A stretch of 64,000 nt of DNA from Archangium violaceum (GTDB taxonomy: Bacteria > Myxococcota > Myxococcia > Myxococcales > Myxococcaceae), in assembly GCF_016887565.1 (NCBI RefSeq), contig NZ_CP069396.1:8476001-8540000 (forward strand). The letters run 5' to 3'. Every line of letters starts with the position of its first letter. The first letter of the stretch is position 1. Below the pieces are notes generated by a model. The model made no database searches and had not been told where the DNA came from. It worked only from the letters and a program-made list of their open reading frames with translations. Shown piece by piece: positions 1-11,633 of this stretch. Made by a program: the position numbers and the translations under genes.

Positions 1-751
<751 letters not shown>

Positions 752-783
752 CTCGGTCCTCCCACTCGGAACGCGAACTGCGA

Positions 784-4702
<3,919 letters not shown>

Positions 4703-4712
4703 GAGGGGGCGG

Positions 4713-4742
4713 ACGTTAGGCCTCGGCGCGAGGGCACGGCAA
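4713..4742 (-). promoter_or_regulatory. Predicted promoter of the amidase gene, near-leaderless
   Basis: On the minus strand TTGCCG (4742-4737), an 18-nt spacer and TAACGT (4718-4713) lie just ahead of the amidase ATG, with only 10 nt between the -10 box and the start codon. No Shine-Dalgarno is visible, so the transcript is probably almost leaderless. The -10 match is modest. Confidence 0.35.
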
Positions 4743-4785
4743 TCAATCCGTGGTGCCCGCCTGCTCTCCCGCTAACCTGTCCACG

Positions 4786-5466
4786 ATGAGTTCCCCGGCC
4801 CTCTCCCCCCAGCCTCCGCCTCCTTCCGAGAAGAAGACGCCGCCGTCCTATCCGCCTCGCGGGGGCTCCGGCATGCTCGCTTCCTTGTGCCATGCGTGGA
4901 ACGGGCTCATCCACACCGTCGTCCACCAGCGGAACATGCGCGTCCACCTCGTCTCCGCGCTGCTCGTGGGCCTGGTGGGCAGCGGCATCGAGCTGGGGCT
5001 CGCCGAGAAGGTGACGCTCATCTTCTGCGTCCTCCTCATCTTCTTCGCGGAGATCCTCAACAGCGCCCTCGAGCACCTGGTGGACCTCGCCACCCGGCAC
5101 TTCGACGAGAAGGCCCGCCTCACCAAGGACGCGGCCGCCGCGGGTGTCTTGGTGCTCGCCGTGGGCACCGTCGTCATCTTCGCCGCCATCCTCGTCCACA
5201 ACTGGGAGACGGTGATCAACAGCGGACCGCAGATCGCCCGGCAGGTCGCGCTCGGGTTGCCTCTGGCCCTGTGCGTGATGGTGCTGGTGATGCCAAGGCC
5301 GCGCTCCGCCTGGGTCGACAGGGTGGCCTTCGTGGGAGGTGCCGTCCTGCTCGGAGCGCTCGCGCCACGCACCGCCAGCTCCGTCTTCACCGCCATGGAC
5401 GCGGGCCTGCTCATCGTCGCCGGAGCCGCCGCCCGCCAGCGCCGCCGCGAACAGCCGAGGAGCTGA
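4786..5466 (+). CDS. dgkA: Diacylglycerol kinase, prokaryotic DagK family
   Basis: Small integral membrane kinase that phosphorylates diacylglycerol (or undecaprenol in some bacteria) at the inner membrane. The family core is plain: amphipathic N-terminal helix with NMRVHLV, then the signature EILNSALEHLVDL and the KDAAAAGVL segment inside transmembrane helices. At 226 residues it is about 100 longer than the minimal enzyme, with a proline-rich cytoplasmic N-terminus and two extra hydrophobic helices at the C-terminus (about 150-215), an arrangement also met in some PAP2-less long forms. ATG 4786 is preferred over the upstream GTG at 4750; neither has a strong ribosome site. Divergent from the amidase gene. 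A hairpin terminator follows. Confidence 0.88.
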   Translation: MSSPALSPQPPPPSEKKTPPSYPPRGGSGMLASLCHAWNGLIHTVVHQRNMRVHLVSALLVGLVGSGIELGLAEKVTLIFCVLLIFFAEILNSALEHLVDLATRHFDEKARLTKDAAAAGVLVLAVGTVVIFAAILVHNWETVINSGPQIARQVALGLPLALCVMVLVMPRPRSAWVDRVAFVGGAVLLGALAPRTASSVFTAMDAGLLIVAGAAARQRRREQPRS

Positions 5467-5475
5467 AACGAAAAA

Positions 5476-5497
5476 ACCGGCCCTCGGGCCGGTCTTC
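5476..5497 (+). terminator. Hairpin terminator after dgkA
   Basis: A perfect 8-bp stem ACCGGCCC / GGGCCGGT (5476-5483 and 5486-5493) with a 2-nt top, preceded by a run of A and followed by CTTCCTT. The A-run on one side and T-rich tail on the other allow it to work for both dgkA and the convergent small gene at 5581. Confidence 0.7.
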
Positions 5498-5580
5498 CTT
5501 GCTTGCCGCCTAGGGGCGCTCGAGCCCCGGGACCTGCCCGGAACCCGTCCGCCCGCTAGGGACGGGGCCATTCTAACGCC

Positions 5581-5778
5581 TCAGGCCTCCTGCCGGAAGT
5601 CCTGCCGGGCATCCGTCGGCTGGACGACACCTTTGTCGACTCCCTTGAGGTCCTCCGTTACCAGGTCCAGCAGTTCGGTGGCCATGCCGATGATCTGCAT
5701 CGGGGTGTAGCCGCTGGCGCGCAGCTGGTTGAAGAAGGTGCGTGCAAGGATTCGAGTGCCCTGCTTGTCAGTACTCAA
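5581..5778 (-). CDS. Small hypothetical protein, 65 residues, TTG start
   Basis: I do not recognise a named family. The minus-strand frame is open back to 6000, but the best start is TTG 5778 with a GGAGG ribosome site 8 nt upstream, giving a 65-residue acidic protein that begins MSTDKQGTRILARTFFNQL and contains the helical segment MQIIGMATELLDLVTEDL. It has no signal peptide, membrane segment or cysteine. The upstream open stretch (5779-6000) reads as low-complexity, arginine- and proline-rich sequence and is probably non-coding leader. It looks like a compact helical regulator or adaptor, but this is inference from composition only. Confidence 0.6.
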   Translation of the reverse strand: MSTDKQGTRILARTFFNQLRASGYTPMQIIGMATELLDLVTEDLKGVDKGVVQPTDARQDFRQEA

Positions 5779-6093
5779 GGACGTGTCCTCCGGAAGCGGT
5801 GGGACCGCGTAATCACTGGGGTGTAGCTCTTCAACCCCCGTGCCAGCCGTCACCTTCCAGACGAATTCCCCATGACTCTCGGGGAGTTGAGAGAGTCTGG
5901 GGCCTCGTGGCACCTCCCGGAGATGCGAAGGGCCCTTCGCACCTCCCAAGAATCCCCGGGGGACCGCATGAGCGGGGTGCATCGTCAAGTTCGCACCCAC
6001 CCTCCCCTCGGGTGTTCAACAGCTTGCATTTCAGGGCTCGGACGGCGCACATACGCGCCCCCTTTCCCCTGCTTCAGGAGAAGAGAGCAGCGC
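5779..6093. other. Divergent intergenic region with an 18-bp palindrome
   Basis: 315 bp between the small minus-strand gene and the plus-strand FAD oxidoreductase. It holds a perfect 18-bp palindrome TGCGAAGGGCCCTTCGCA at 5924-5941, flanked on both sides by the 8-mer CACCTCCC. No confident promoter hexamers were found. It presumably carries the promoters of both flanking genes. Confidence 0.5.
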
Positions 6094-7689
6094 ATGGCGT
6101 ATCGGGTGAACAACATCGGGCTGTGGTTGGACGAGCCGGAAGAGCTGCTCGGCCAGCGCGCGGCCGAGAAGCTGGGCGTGACTCGGTCGGACCTGGCGTC
6201 CGTGCGAGTGGTGCGCGCGGTGCTGGACGCGCGCAAGAAAGGCAGTCCTCGCTACATCTATACGCTGGAGGTGGAAGTGGCTCCGGGGCGCAAGCTCGGG
6301 CGCATACCTCCGGACGTGAGCGAGACGCCGCCGCCTCCCGAGCCTCCCGAGCGCGTGAAGCCGCCGGAGCGCATGCCGCTCATCATCGGCACCGGGCCCG
6401 CCGGCCTCTTCTGCGCCCTGGGCCTGCTGGAACGCGGCGTTCGCACCATCCTCCTCGAGCGTGGCAAGGAAGTCGTGTCGCGGCGGAAAGATGTGGCGAA
6501 GCTGATGCGGGACGGCTCGTTGGATCCGGAGAGCAACATGAACTTCGGAGAGGGTGGGGCCGGCGCTTATACCGATGGGAAGTTGTCCACGCGCATCAAC
6601 CACCCGATGGTGCGCAAGGTCATCGAGACGTTCGCCCGGTGCGGCGCGCCGGACCACATCCTCATCGAGGGCAAGCCGCACATCGGCTCGGACCTGCTGC
6701 CGGGCGCGGTGGCCACGCTGCGCGACGAGCTCATCGCCGGGGGCTGCCAGGTGCTCTTCGAGCACAAGGTGGAGGAGGTGCTCTACCGGGACGGCCGGGT
6801 CGCGGGCCTGAGGCTCACGGACGGGCGCACGCTGGAGAGCGACCGGGTGGTGCTCGCCCCGGGCAACTCGGCTCGCGAGCTCTATGAGCGCTTCGCCGCG
6901 GACGGGCGCGTGGTCATCGAGCCCAAGCCCTTCGCCCTCGGCTTCCGGGCCGAGCACCCCCAGGGGCTCATCAACTCCATCCAGTACGGGAGCGCGGCGA
7001 AGAACCCGAAGCTGCCCCCGGCCGACTACAAGCTGGCGGAGAACCTGGAGGTGGATGGGGAGGTGCGCGGCATCTACTCGTTCTGCATGTGCCCGGGCGG
7101 CATCGTGGTGCCCACGCCCACCCAGGACGGGCTGCAGTGCACCAACGGCATGAGCAACTCGCGTCGGAATGCGAAGTACGCCAACGCGGGCATCGTCGTG
7201 ACCGTGTCCGTGCAGGACTTCGAGCGCGAGGGCTTCCGCGGGCCGCTCGCGGGCCTCGAATTCCAGCGCCACTGGGAGGCCAAGGCGTACGAGCTGGGTG
7301 GCGGGAAGTTCTTCGCTCCCGCTCAGACGATTCCGGACTACCTGGCCGGGCGCGTGAAGAAGGACCCGGGTGGCACGAGCTACCGGCCGGGGCTGGCGCA
7401 TACGGATTTGAACAAGCTCTTCCCGCCGAGCCTCACGCAGTCGCTGAAGCAGGCACTGAAGGCGTTCGACCGGAAGATGCGCGGCTTCATCAGCGACGAG
7501 GGCAAGCTCATCGGCATCGAGAGCCGCACCAGCTCGCCGGTGCGCATCACGCGCGGCGAGGACATGCAGTCCGTGTCGATGCGGGGGCTCTACCCCGCGG
7601 GCGAGGGCTGTGGCTACGCGGGCGGTATCGTCTCCTCGGCCATTGATGGACTGCGCGTGGCGGAGCAGATTGCGCGCGAACTCGCCTGA
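6094..7689 (+). CDS. FAD-dependent dehydrogenase-like oxidoreductase
   Basis: Flavoprotein of 531 residues. An N-terminal domain of about 90 residues (start MAYRVNNIGLWL) precedes the FAD-binding Rossmann motif IIGTGPAGL at about 97-105. The segments MNFGEGGAGAYTDGKL, the CPGG motif in FCMCPGGIVVP, and the C-terminal GLYPAGEGCGYAGGIVSSA are those of the uncharacterised COG2509-type FAD-dependent dehydrogenases. Substrate and partner are not known. ATG 6094 was chosen because translation matches the family from there and a GGAG lies 13 nt upstream; the frame is open further upstream without support. The next gene follows after 16 nt and may be cotranscribed. Confidence 0.85.
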   Translation: MAYRVNNIGLWLDEPEELLGQRAAEKLGVTRSDLASVRVVRAVLDARKKGSPRYIYTLEVEVAPGRKLGRIPPDVSETPPPPEPPERVKPPERMPLIIGTGPAGLFCALGLLERGVRTILLERGKEVVSRRKDVAKLMRDGSLDPESNMNFGEGGAGAYTDGKLSTRINHPMVRKVIETFARCGAPDHILIEGKPHIGSDLLPGAVATLRDELIAGGCQVLFEHKVEEVLYRDGRVAGLRLTDGRTLESDRVVLAPGNSARELYERFAADGRVVIEPKPFALGFRAEHPQGLINSIQYGSAAKNPKLPPADYKLAENLEVDGEVRGIYSFCMCPGGIVVPTPTQDGLQCTNGMSNSRRNAKYANAGIVVTVSVQDFEREGFRGPLAGLEFQRHWEAKAYELGGGKFFAPAQTIPDYLAGRVKKDPGGTSYRPGLAHTDLNKLFPPSLTQSLKQALKAFDRKMRGFISDEGKLIGIESRTSSPVRITRGEDMQSVSMRGLYPAGEGCGYAGGIVSSAIDGLRVAEQIARELA

Positions 7690-7705
7690 AACACGGGAGG
7701 GCGCC

Positions 7706-8077
7706 ATGCGCTACCGCGTACGCACGCCGGACGGAGAGCTGGGATACTCCACCCTGAGGGACATCGAGGTGGCGTACACCCAGGGTCTGGTGGGCCCCGA
7801 GGACGAAGTGCTCGAGGAGGGCCACACCACGTGGCGCAAGGCCTCGAGCATCCCGACGCTCGCCCGGGCCCGGCCCCCCGCGAAGGGGCTGTCCAATCGG
7901 GGTCAGTGGGTGGGAGTCGGCGTCGCGGTCGTGCTGGGCATCTGTGCACTGGTGCTCATCACGAGTGACTCCGCGACCCGGCGGGGATTGGGCTTCGTCC
8001 TGGCACTGGCGACGGGCGTGGTGCTCATGAGGGTGACGACCAAGGCCTTCAAGCGACCAGGACCACCGAGAGGCTGA
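7706..8077 (+). CDS. GYF_2-like domain membrane protein
   Basis: A 123-residue protein. Residues 1-55 resemble the GYF_2 fold: MRYRVRTPDGELGYSTLRDIEVAYTQGLVG is too long to be chance in this layout, with the conserved Trp in HTTWRKASSIP. Two hydrophobic segments follow (about 70-90 and 94-112) and a short basic tail, so the GYF-like domain should face the cytoplasm with the protein anchored in the inner membrane. Such domains usually bind proline-rich peptides, but no partner is evident. The start ATG 7706 has a GGGAGGG ribosome site. It sits 16 nt after the oxidoreductase. Confidence 0.65.
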   Translation: MRYRVRTPDGELGYSTLRDIEVAYTQGLVGPEDEVLEEGHTTWRKASSIPTLARARPPAKGLSNRGQWVGVGVAVVLGICALVLITSDSATRRGLGFVLALATGVVLMRVTTKAFKRPGPPRG

Positions 8078-8102
8078 GTAGTGGCACAGGGAGCAGGGTG
8101 AC

Positions 8103-8200
8103 GACCCTCACCCCGTCCCTCTCCCAGGGGGAGAGGGTCCAACCTGGTTCCTCACCGTGCATGCCCCCTCTCCCCCTGGGAGAGGGCTGGGGTGAGGGTC
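8103..8200. repeat. Hairpin repeat, locus A (two inverted copies)
   Basis: Two copies of a CCCTCTCCC / GGGAGAGGG hairpin (about 8117-8137 and 8166-8186) face each other, bounded by the outer inverted repeat GACCCTCACCCC (8103-8114) and GGGGTGAGGGTC (8189-8200). The same unit recurs at 24779, 28221 and 57293. Here it lies between two plus-strand genes. Confidence 0.8.
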
Positions 8201-8333
8201 TTCCCTCCCCCGCTCCCCTGCCCTCCGACGGAGCATCCTCCCCCTCCCCGCACCCGGCCCCCACCGACCGCATGTTCCCCTCCAAGGAAGCACACGGCGC
8301 GTGGCCGGAGACTCGGCCCACGCACAGGGGAGG

Positions 8334-9479
8334 ATGGCCTTGCTCAACACCTACCTTTCCCGCGAGGCGGCGCGAAGGCTGAAGCACGGGGCGCCCTGGG
8401 TCCGCCGGGAGGACATCGTCTCGATGGAAGGCACTCCCTCCGTGGGAGAGGCCGTGCAGCTCCGGGACGAGGACGGACACGTGCTGGGTCTGGCGGACGT
8501 GGACCTCGAGTCCTCCTACGCGGTGCGCCGGCTGGGGCTGCCCGAAGAATCCGCGGAGGGCCTCATCCCCCGCCACGTGCGCCACGCCTTCGAGCGCCGC
8601 GCGCGCATGGTGGATGACCCGCGCTTCTGCCGCACCATCAATGACGACGGCGACGCCCTCCCCGGCCTCATCGTGGACCGCTACGACACGCACCTCGTCG
8701 TCCAGACGCTCACGCGGGCCATGGACGCGCGCCTCCCGGAAATCACCCGCGCCCTCGTGGAGGTGGGCGGGGCCGAGTCCGTACTGCTGCGCAACGACAC
8801 CGCCCGGCGTCGGCAGCTCGGCCTGCCCGTGCAGCGGCCCCATGCCCTGTACGGCAACCCGCCGCGCTGGAGCCGCGTGCTGGAGATGGGGGCCCGCTTC
8901 ACGGTGGACCTCACCTATGGCCCGGGCGTGGGCTACCCGTACGACCAGCGCGAGCTGCGCCGCTTCATCTCCCGCCTGTCCCAGGGCGCCCGGGTGCTGG
9001 ATCCGAGCTGCCACGTGGGAGGACTCTTCGTCCACGCGGGCCGCCATGGTGCCCGCTCCATCCTCGCCTTCGACGCCGACGCGGACACGGCGGACCTCGC
9101 CCGGGAGAACGGCGAGGCCAACGGGCTGCTGGGCCGGCTCCAGGTGCAACGCGGCGACGCGCTCTCCGTGCTGCGCGGCCTGCACGACACCTTCGACCTG
9201 GTGCTGCTGGACACCCCGGAAGCCTCTTCCTCCGAGACCTTCATCGAGCAGGTGCGCCTGGGCCTGCACGCCACCCGCCACGGCGGCTATCTCCTCCTCG
9301 TCGGCTACCACCCGCCCCTGGCCACCGGCAGCTTCGATGAGCTGGTGGCCGCGGCGTGCGAATTCGAGGGGCGCGTGGGCTTCCGCTTCGCCCGGCTCGG
9401 CCTGCCGCCGGACCACCCCACCCTGGTGGGCTTCCCCGGCACGGACTACCTGTCGGGCATCGCTCTCGAGGTGAGCTGA
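8334..9479 (+). CDS. PUA-domain class I SAM-dependent rRNA methyltransferase (RlmI/RlmK-like)
   Basis: Predicted RNA cytosine methyltransferase of 381 residues. The N-terminal PUA-type domain (about 1-80) is followed by the linker segment DALPGLIVDRYDTHLVVQ, typical of the RlmI/COG1092 family, and a Rossmann methyltransferase domain (about 190-381). Motif I reads VLDPSCHVGGLFVHA and the acidic loop FDADADT follows. The expected motif IV (usually D-P-P) reads LLDTPEAS, so the catalytic loop is altered. ATG 8334 matches the family start, although its GGGGAGG abuts the codon; a GTG at 8301 with AAGGAAG upstream is an alternative adding 11 residues. The gene ends 4 bp before the convergent START gene. 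Confidence 0.82.
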   Translation: MALLNTYLSREAARRLKHGAPWVRREDIVSMEGTPSVGEAVQLRDEDGHVLGLADVDLESSYAVRRLGLPEESAEGLIPRHVRHAFERRARMVDDPRFCRTINDDGDALPGLIVDRYDTHLVVQTLTRAMDARLPEITRALVEVGGAESVLLRNDTARRRQLGLPVQRPHALYGNPPRWSRVLEMGARFTVDLTYGPGVGYPYDQRELRRFISRLSQGARVLDPSCHVGGLFVHAGRHGARSILAFDADADTADLARENGEANGLLGRLQVQRGDALSVLRGLHDTFDLVLLDTPEASSSETFIEQVRLGLHATRHGGYLLLVGYHPPLATGSFDELVAAACEFEGRVGFRFARLGLPPDHPTLVGFPGTDYLSGIALEVS

Positions 9480-9483
9480 GCCA

Positions 9484-10095
9484 CTACTTCTTCGTGGCGT
9501 ACTTGCGCACGGCCCGGAGCACGTCCGGCACGGACGTCTTGTTCGCCCGGTCGGCGATCCACCGGGGCAGCGAGCCTCCCGGGTCCGTGTAGAGGTAGTA
9601 CGTGACGAAGGTCTTCTTCCCCTCCTCGCGTGGCTCCAGCAACCAGTAGCCTTTGTTGAGTTTCACACGTACCACCCCCTCGCGCTCGGGGGGCAGCCCC
9701 TCCGTGGCCAGCGTCCACGTCGTCTTCAGGAAGCCCTTGCCGTCCTTCCAGTCCGACTCGTCGACGATCCGGATGATGAAGTCGCGCTTGTCCACCAGCG
9801 GCGCGTTCACCAGGCAATGGAACACGATGACCTTCCCGTCCTGCTCCGAGGACAGCACGCGGCTCTCCTCGGTGTAGGGCATCGTCTTCTTGTAGTTCGG
9901 GTAGTCACGGATGACCCGCCACACGTCCTGGGGCGGGGCATCCACCAGGGCGGTGGCCTTCACCTCGGCCACCGAGCCCCCCTCGGGGGTACGGGCCAGC
10001 ACGGTGATGCCGTCATCACGGGTCACCTGTTGCCAGGCCGGTTCACCGGCGCCAGCCAGCAGGACGAGCAGGGGCAGAGCGGGAAGGAGGGACAT
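9484..10095 (-). CDS. START-domain lipid-binding-like secreted protein
   Basis: A 203-residue protein with a signal peptide (about 1-18) and a START/polyketide-cyclase-like fold. Family-type segments are DAPPQDVWRVIRDYPNYKK, with VFHCLVNAPLVDKRDFIIR and a C-terminal SLPRWIADRANKTSVPDVL. Proteins of this type bind hydrophobic ligands in the periplasm, but the ligand is unknown. ATG 10095 is preferred because AGGA lies 8-9 nt upstream; ATG 10104 would add three residues. It is convergent with the methyltransferase and divergent from the HD protein, 46 bp away. Confidence 0.8.
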   Translation of the reverse strand: MSLLPALPLLVLLAGAGEPAWQQVTRDDGITVLARTPEGGSVAEVKATALVDAPPQDVWRVIRDYPNYKKTMPYTEESRVLSSEQDGKVIVFHCLVNAPLVDKRDFIIRIVDESDWKDGKGFLKTTWTLATEGLPPEREGVVRVKLNKGYWLLEPREEGKKTFVTYYLYTDPGGSLPRWIADRANKTSVPDVLRAVRKYATKK

Positions 10096-10141
10096 GAATC
10101 CCATCCTAACCGCCCGGGTGGTGCTAGTGTCGCCCGCCGAG

Positions 10142-11632
10142 ATGACGACCGACAATCAGGCCGACAATTCCCCCAACGCCTCCCCCGCCGGCGCACCCGA
10201 GGAGATGGTGCGCAAGGTCTATGCGAAGGACCTCCGGGAGAAGGACCAGGTCAATACCGTCTTCCGCGTCACGAAGAAGGACCGCGTCACCGCGCGCAGC
10301 GGCAAGGTGTTCCTCTCCGTGGTCCTCGTGGACAAGAGCGGAGAGATCGACGCCCGCGTCTTCGACAAGGTCGAGACGATCGAACCGGCGTTCAACATCG
10401 GTGACTACGTGCTCGTCCGTGGCAATGTCATTGGTTTCCACGGCAAGTCGCAGGTGGTCATCGAGTCGCTCGAGAGACTGGACCCCGAGCCGCTCGATCC
10501 CAAGGAGTTCGAGCCCCCGGCCGCCCCCCCCACGCCTGCCGCGCGCGAGGAGCAGCCCGCGCCCAAGGCCGCCGCTCCCGCCCGCGAGCCCCGTGAGGTC
10601 CGCGAGGAGCAGGCCGCGCCCCGCGAGGGCAAGGAAGGCCACGGCGGCGCCCGCGCCGTCGGGCAGATCCGGGAGATCGTCACCGAACGCGTGAACGATC
10701 CGAACGTGAAGGCCCTGCTGCTCGCCTTCCTGGACGATCCGCAGATCGCCGCGGGCCTGCCCAACGCCCCGGCCGCCAAGGGCGTCCACCACGCCTACCG
10801 CGGCGGACTGGCCGACCACCTGCTCTCCGTGATGCGGCTGACGCTCCGCGTGGCGGACCACTACCCCATGGCGGACCGCGACTTGCTGCTCGCCGGCGCC
10901 CTGCTCCACGACGTGATGAAGGTCGCGGAGATCTCCCCGGAGAAGGGCTTCGACTACACCGACGAGGGCAAGCTGGTGGGCCATCTCGTCATGACGGCGC
11001 AGAAGATTCGCGAGAAGTCGCTCGCCATCCCCAACTTCCCCCCGCTGCTCGAGCAGCACCTCACCCACCTCGTCCTCGCGCACCATGGGCGCCTGGAGTA
11101 CGGCTCGCCCAAGCTGCCGATGACTCTCGAGGCGCACATCGTCCACGCGCTGGACTCGCTGGACTCGCGAATCGCCTCCTGGGTCGAGGCGATGCAGCGC
11201 GACCCCAACGAGCGGTGGACGGAGAACCTGCGCCTCTACGACCGCCAGCTGTGGAAGGGCCCGGCGCCCACGCAGCGCGGCCGAGCGCCGGTGGAGACGC
11301 GCCGCAAGAAGGACAAGGAGAAGAAGCCCAAGGAGCGGCCGGAGAAGACGGGCGCCCCCGCGGGCGACGGCCAGCAGGCCCAGCGTCCCGAGAGGCCGGA
11401 GCGTCCCGAGCGGGCGGACAGGCCGCCTCGCGAGCCCAGGCCGCCTCGCGAGCAGCGTGAGGCCCGCGAGCAGCGTGAGCCGCGCGAGCAGCGTGAGCCA
11501 CGCGAGCCCAAGCCGCCTCGCGACCCGGTGAACGTTCCCAAGGAGCTGACGTTCAAGCCCTTCAGTGTGCTGACGGCAACGAAGTCGGAGCCCGCCGCCA
11601 GACCCGAGGAGGGCTCGGACACGGAAGGCTGA
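10142..11632 (+). CDS. OB-fold and HD-domain phosphohydrolase/3'-5' exoribonuclease (YhaM-like)
   Basis: A 496-residue protein combining an N-terminal OB-fold nucleic-acid binding domain (about 20-115) with an HD domain (about 180-350; HHAYRGGLADHLLSV, LLHDVMKV, LAHHG). This pairing is that of YhaM/CBF1-type 3'-5' exoribonucleases, a likely role in RNA turnover. The linker between the two domains and the C-terminal 130 residues are low-complexity, rich in Pro, Arg and Glu, with REPREQ-type repeats that are likely disordered. ATG 10142 starts the conserved sequence; the frame is open upstream without support. The next gene starts 1 nt after its stop, so they are co-transcribed. Confidence 0.85.
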   Translation: MTTDNQADNSPNASPAGAPEEMVRKVYAKDLREKDQVNTVFRVTKKDRVTARSGKVFLSVVLVDKSGEIDARVFDKVETIEPAFNIGDYVLVRGNVIGFHGKSQVVIESLERLDPEPLDPKEFEPPAAPPTPAAREEQPAPKAAAPAREPREVREEQAAPREGKEGHGGARAVGQIREIVTERVNDPNVKALLLAFLDDPQIAAGLPNAPAAKGVHHAYRGGLADHLLSVMRLTLRVADHYPMADRDLLLAGALLHDVMKVAEISPEKGFDYTDEGKLVGHLVMTAQKIREKSLAIPNFPPLLEQHLTHLVLAHHGRLEYGSPKLPMTLEAHIVHALDSLDSRIASWVEAMQRDPNERWTENLRLYDRQLWKGPAPTQRGRAPVETRRKKDKEKKPKERPEKTGAPAGDGQQAQRPERPERPERADRPPREPRPPREQREAREQREPREQREPREPKPPRDPVNVPKELTFKPFSVLTATKSEPAARPEEGSDTEG

Positions 11633-11633
11633 C

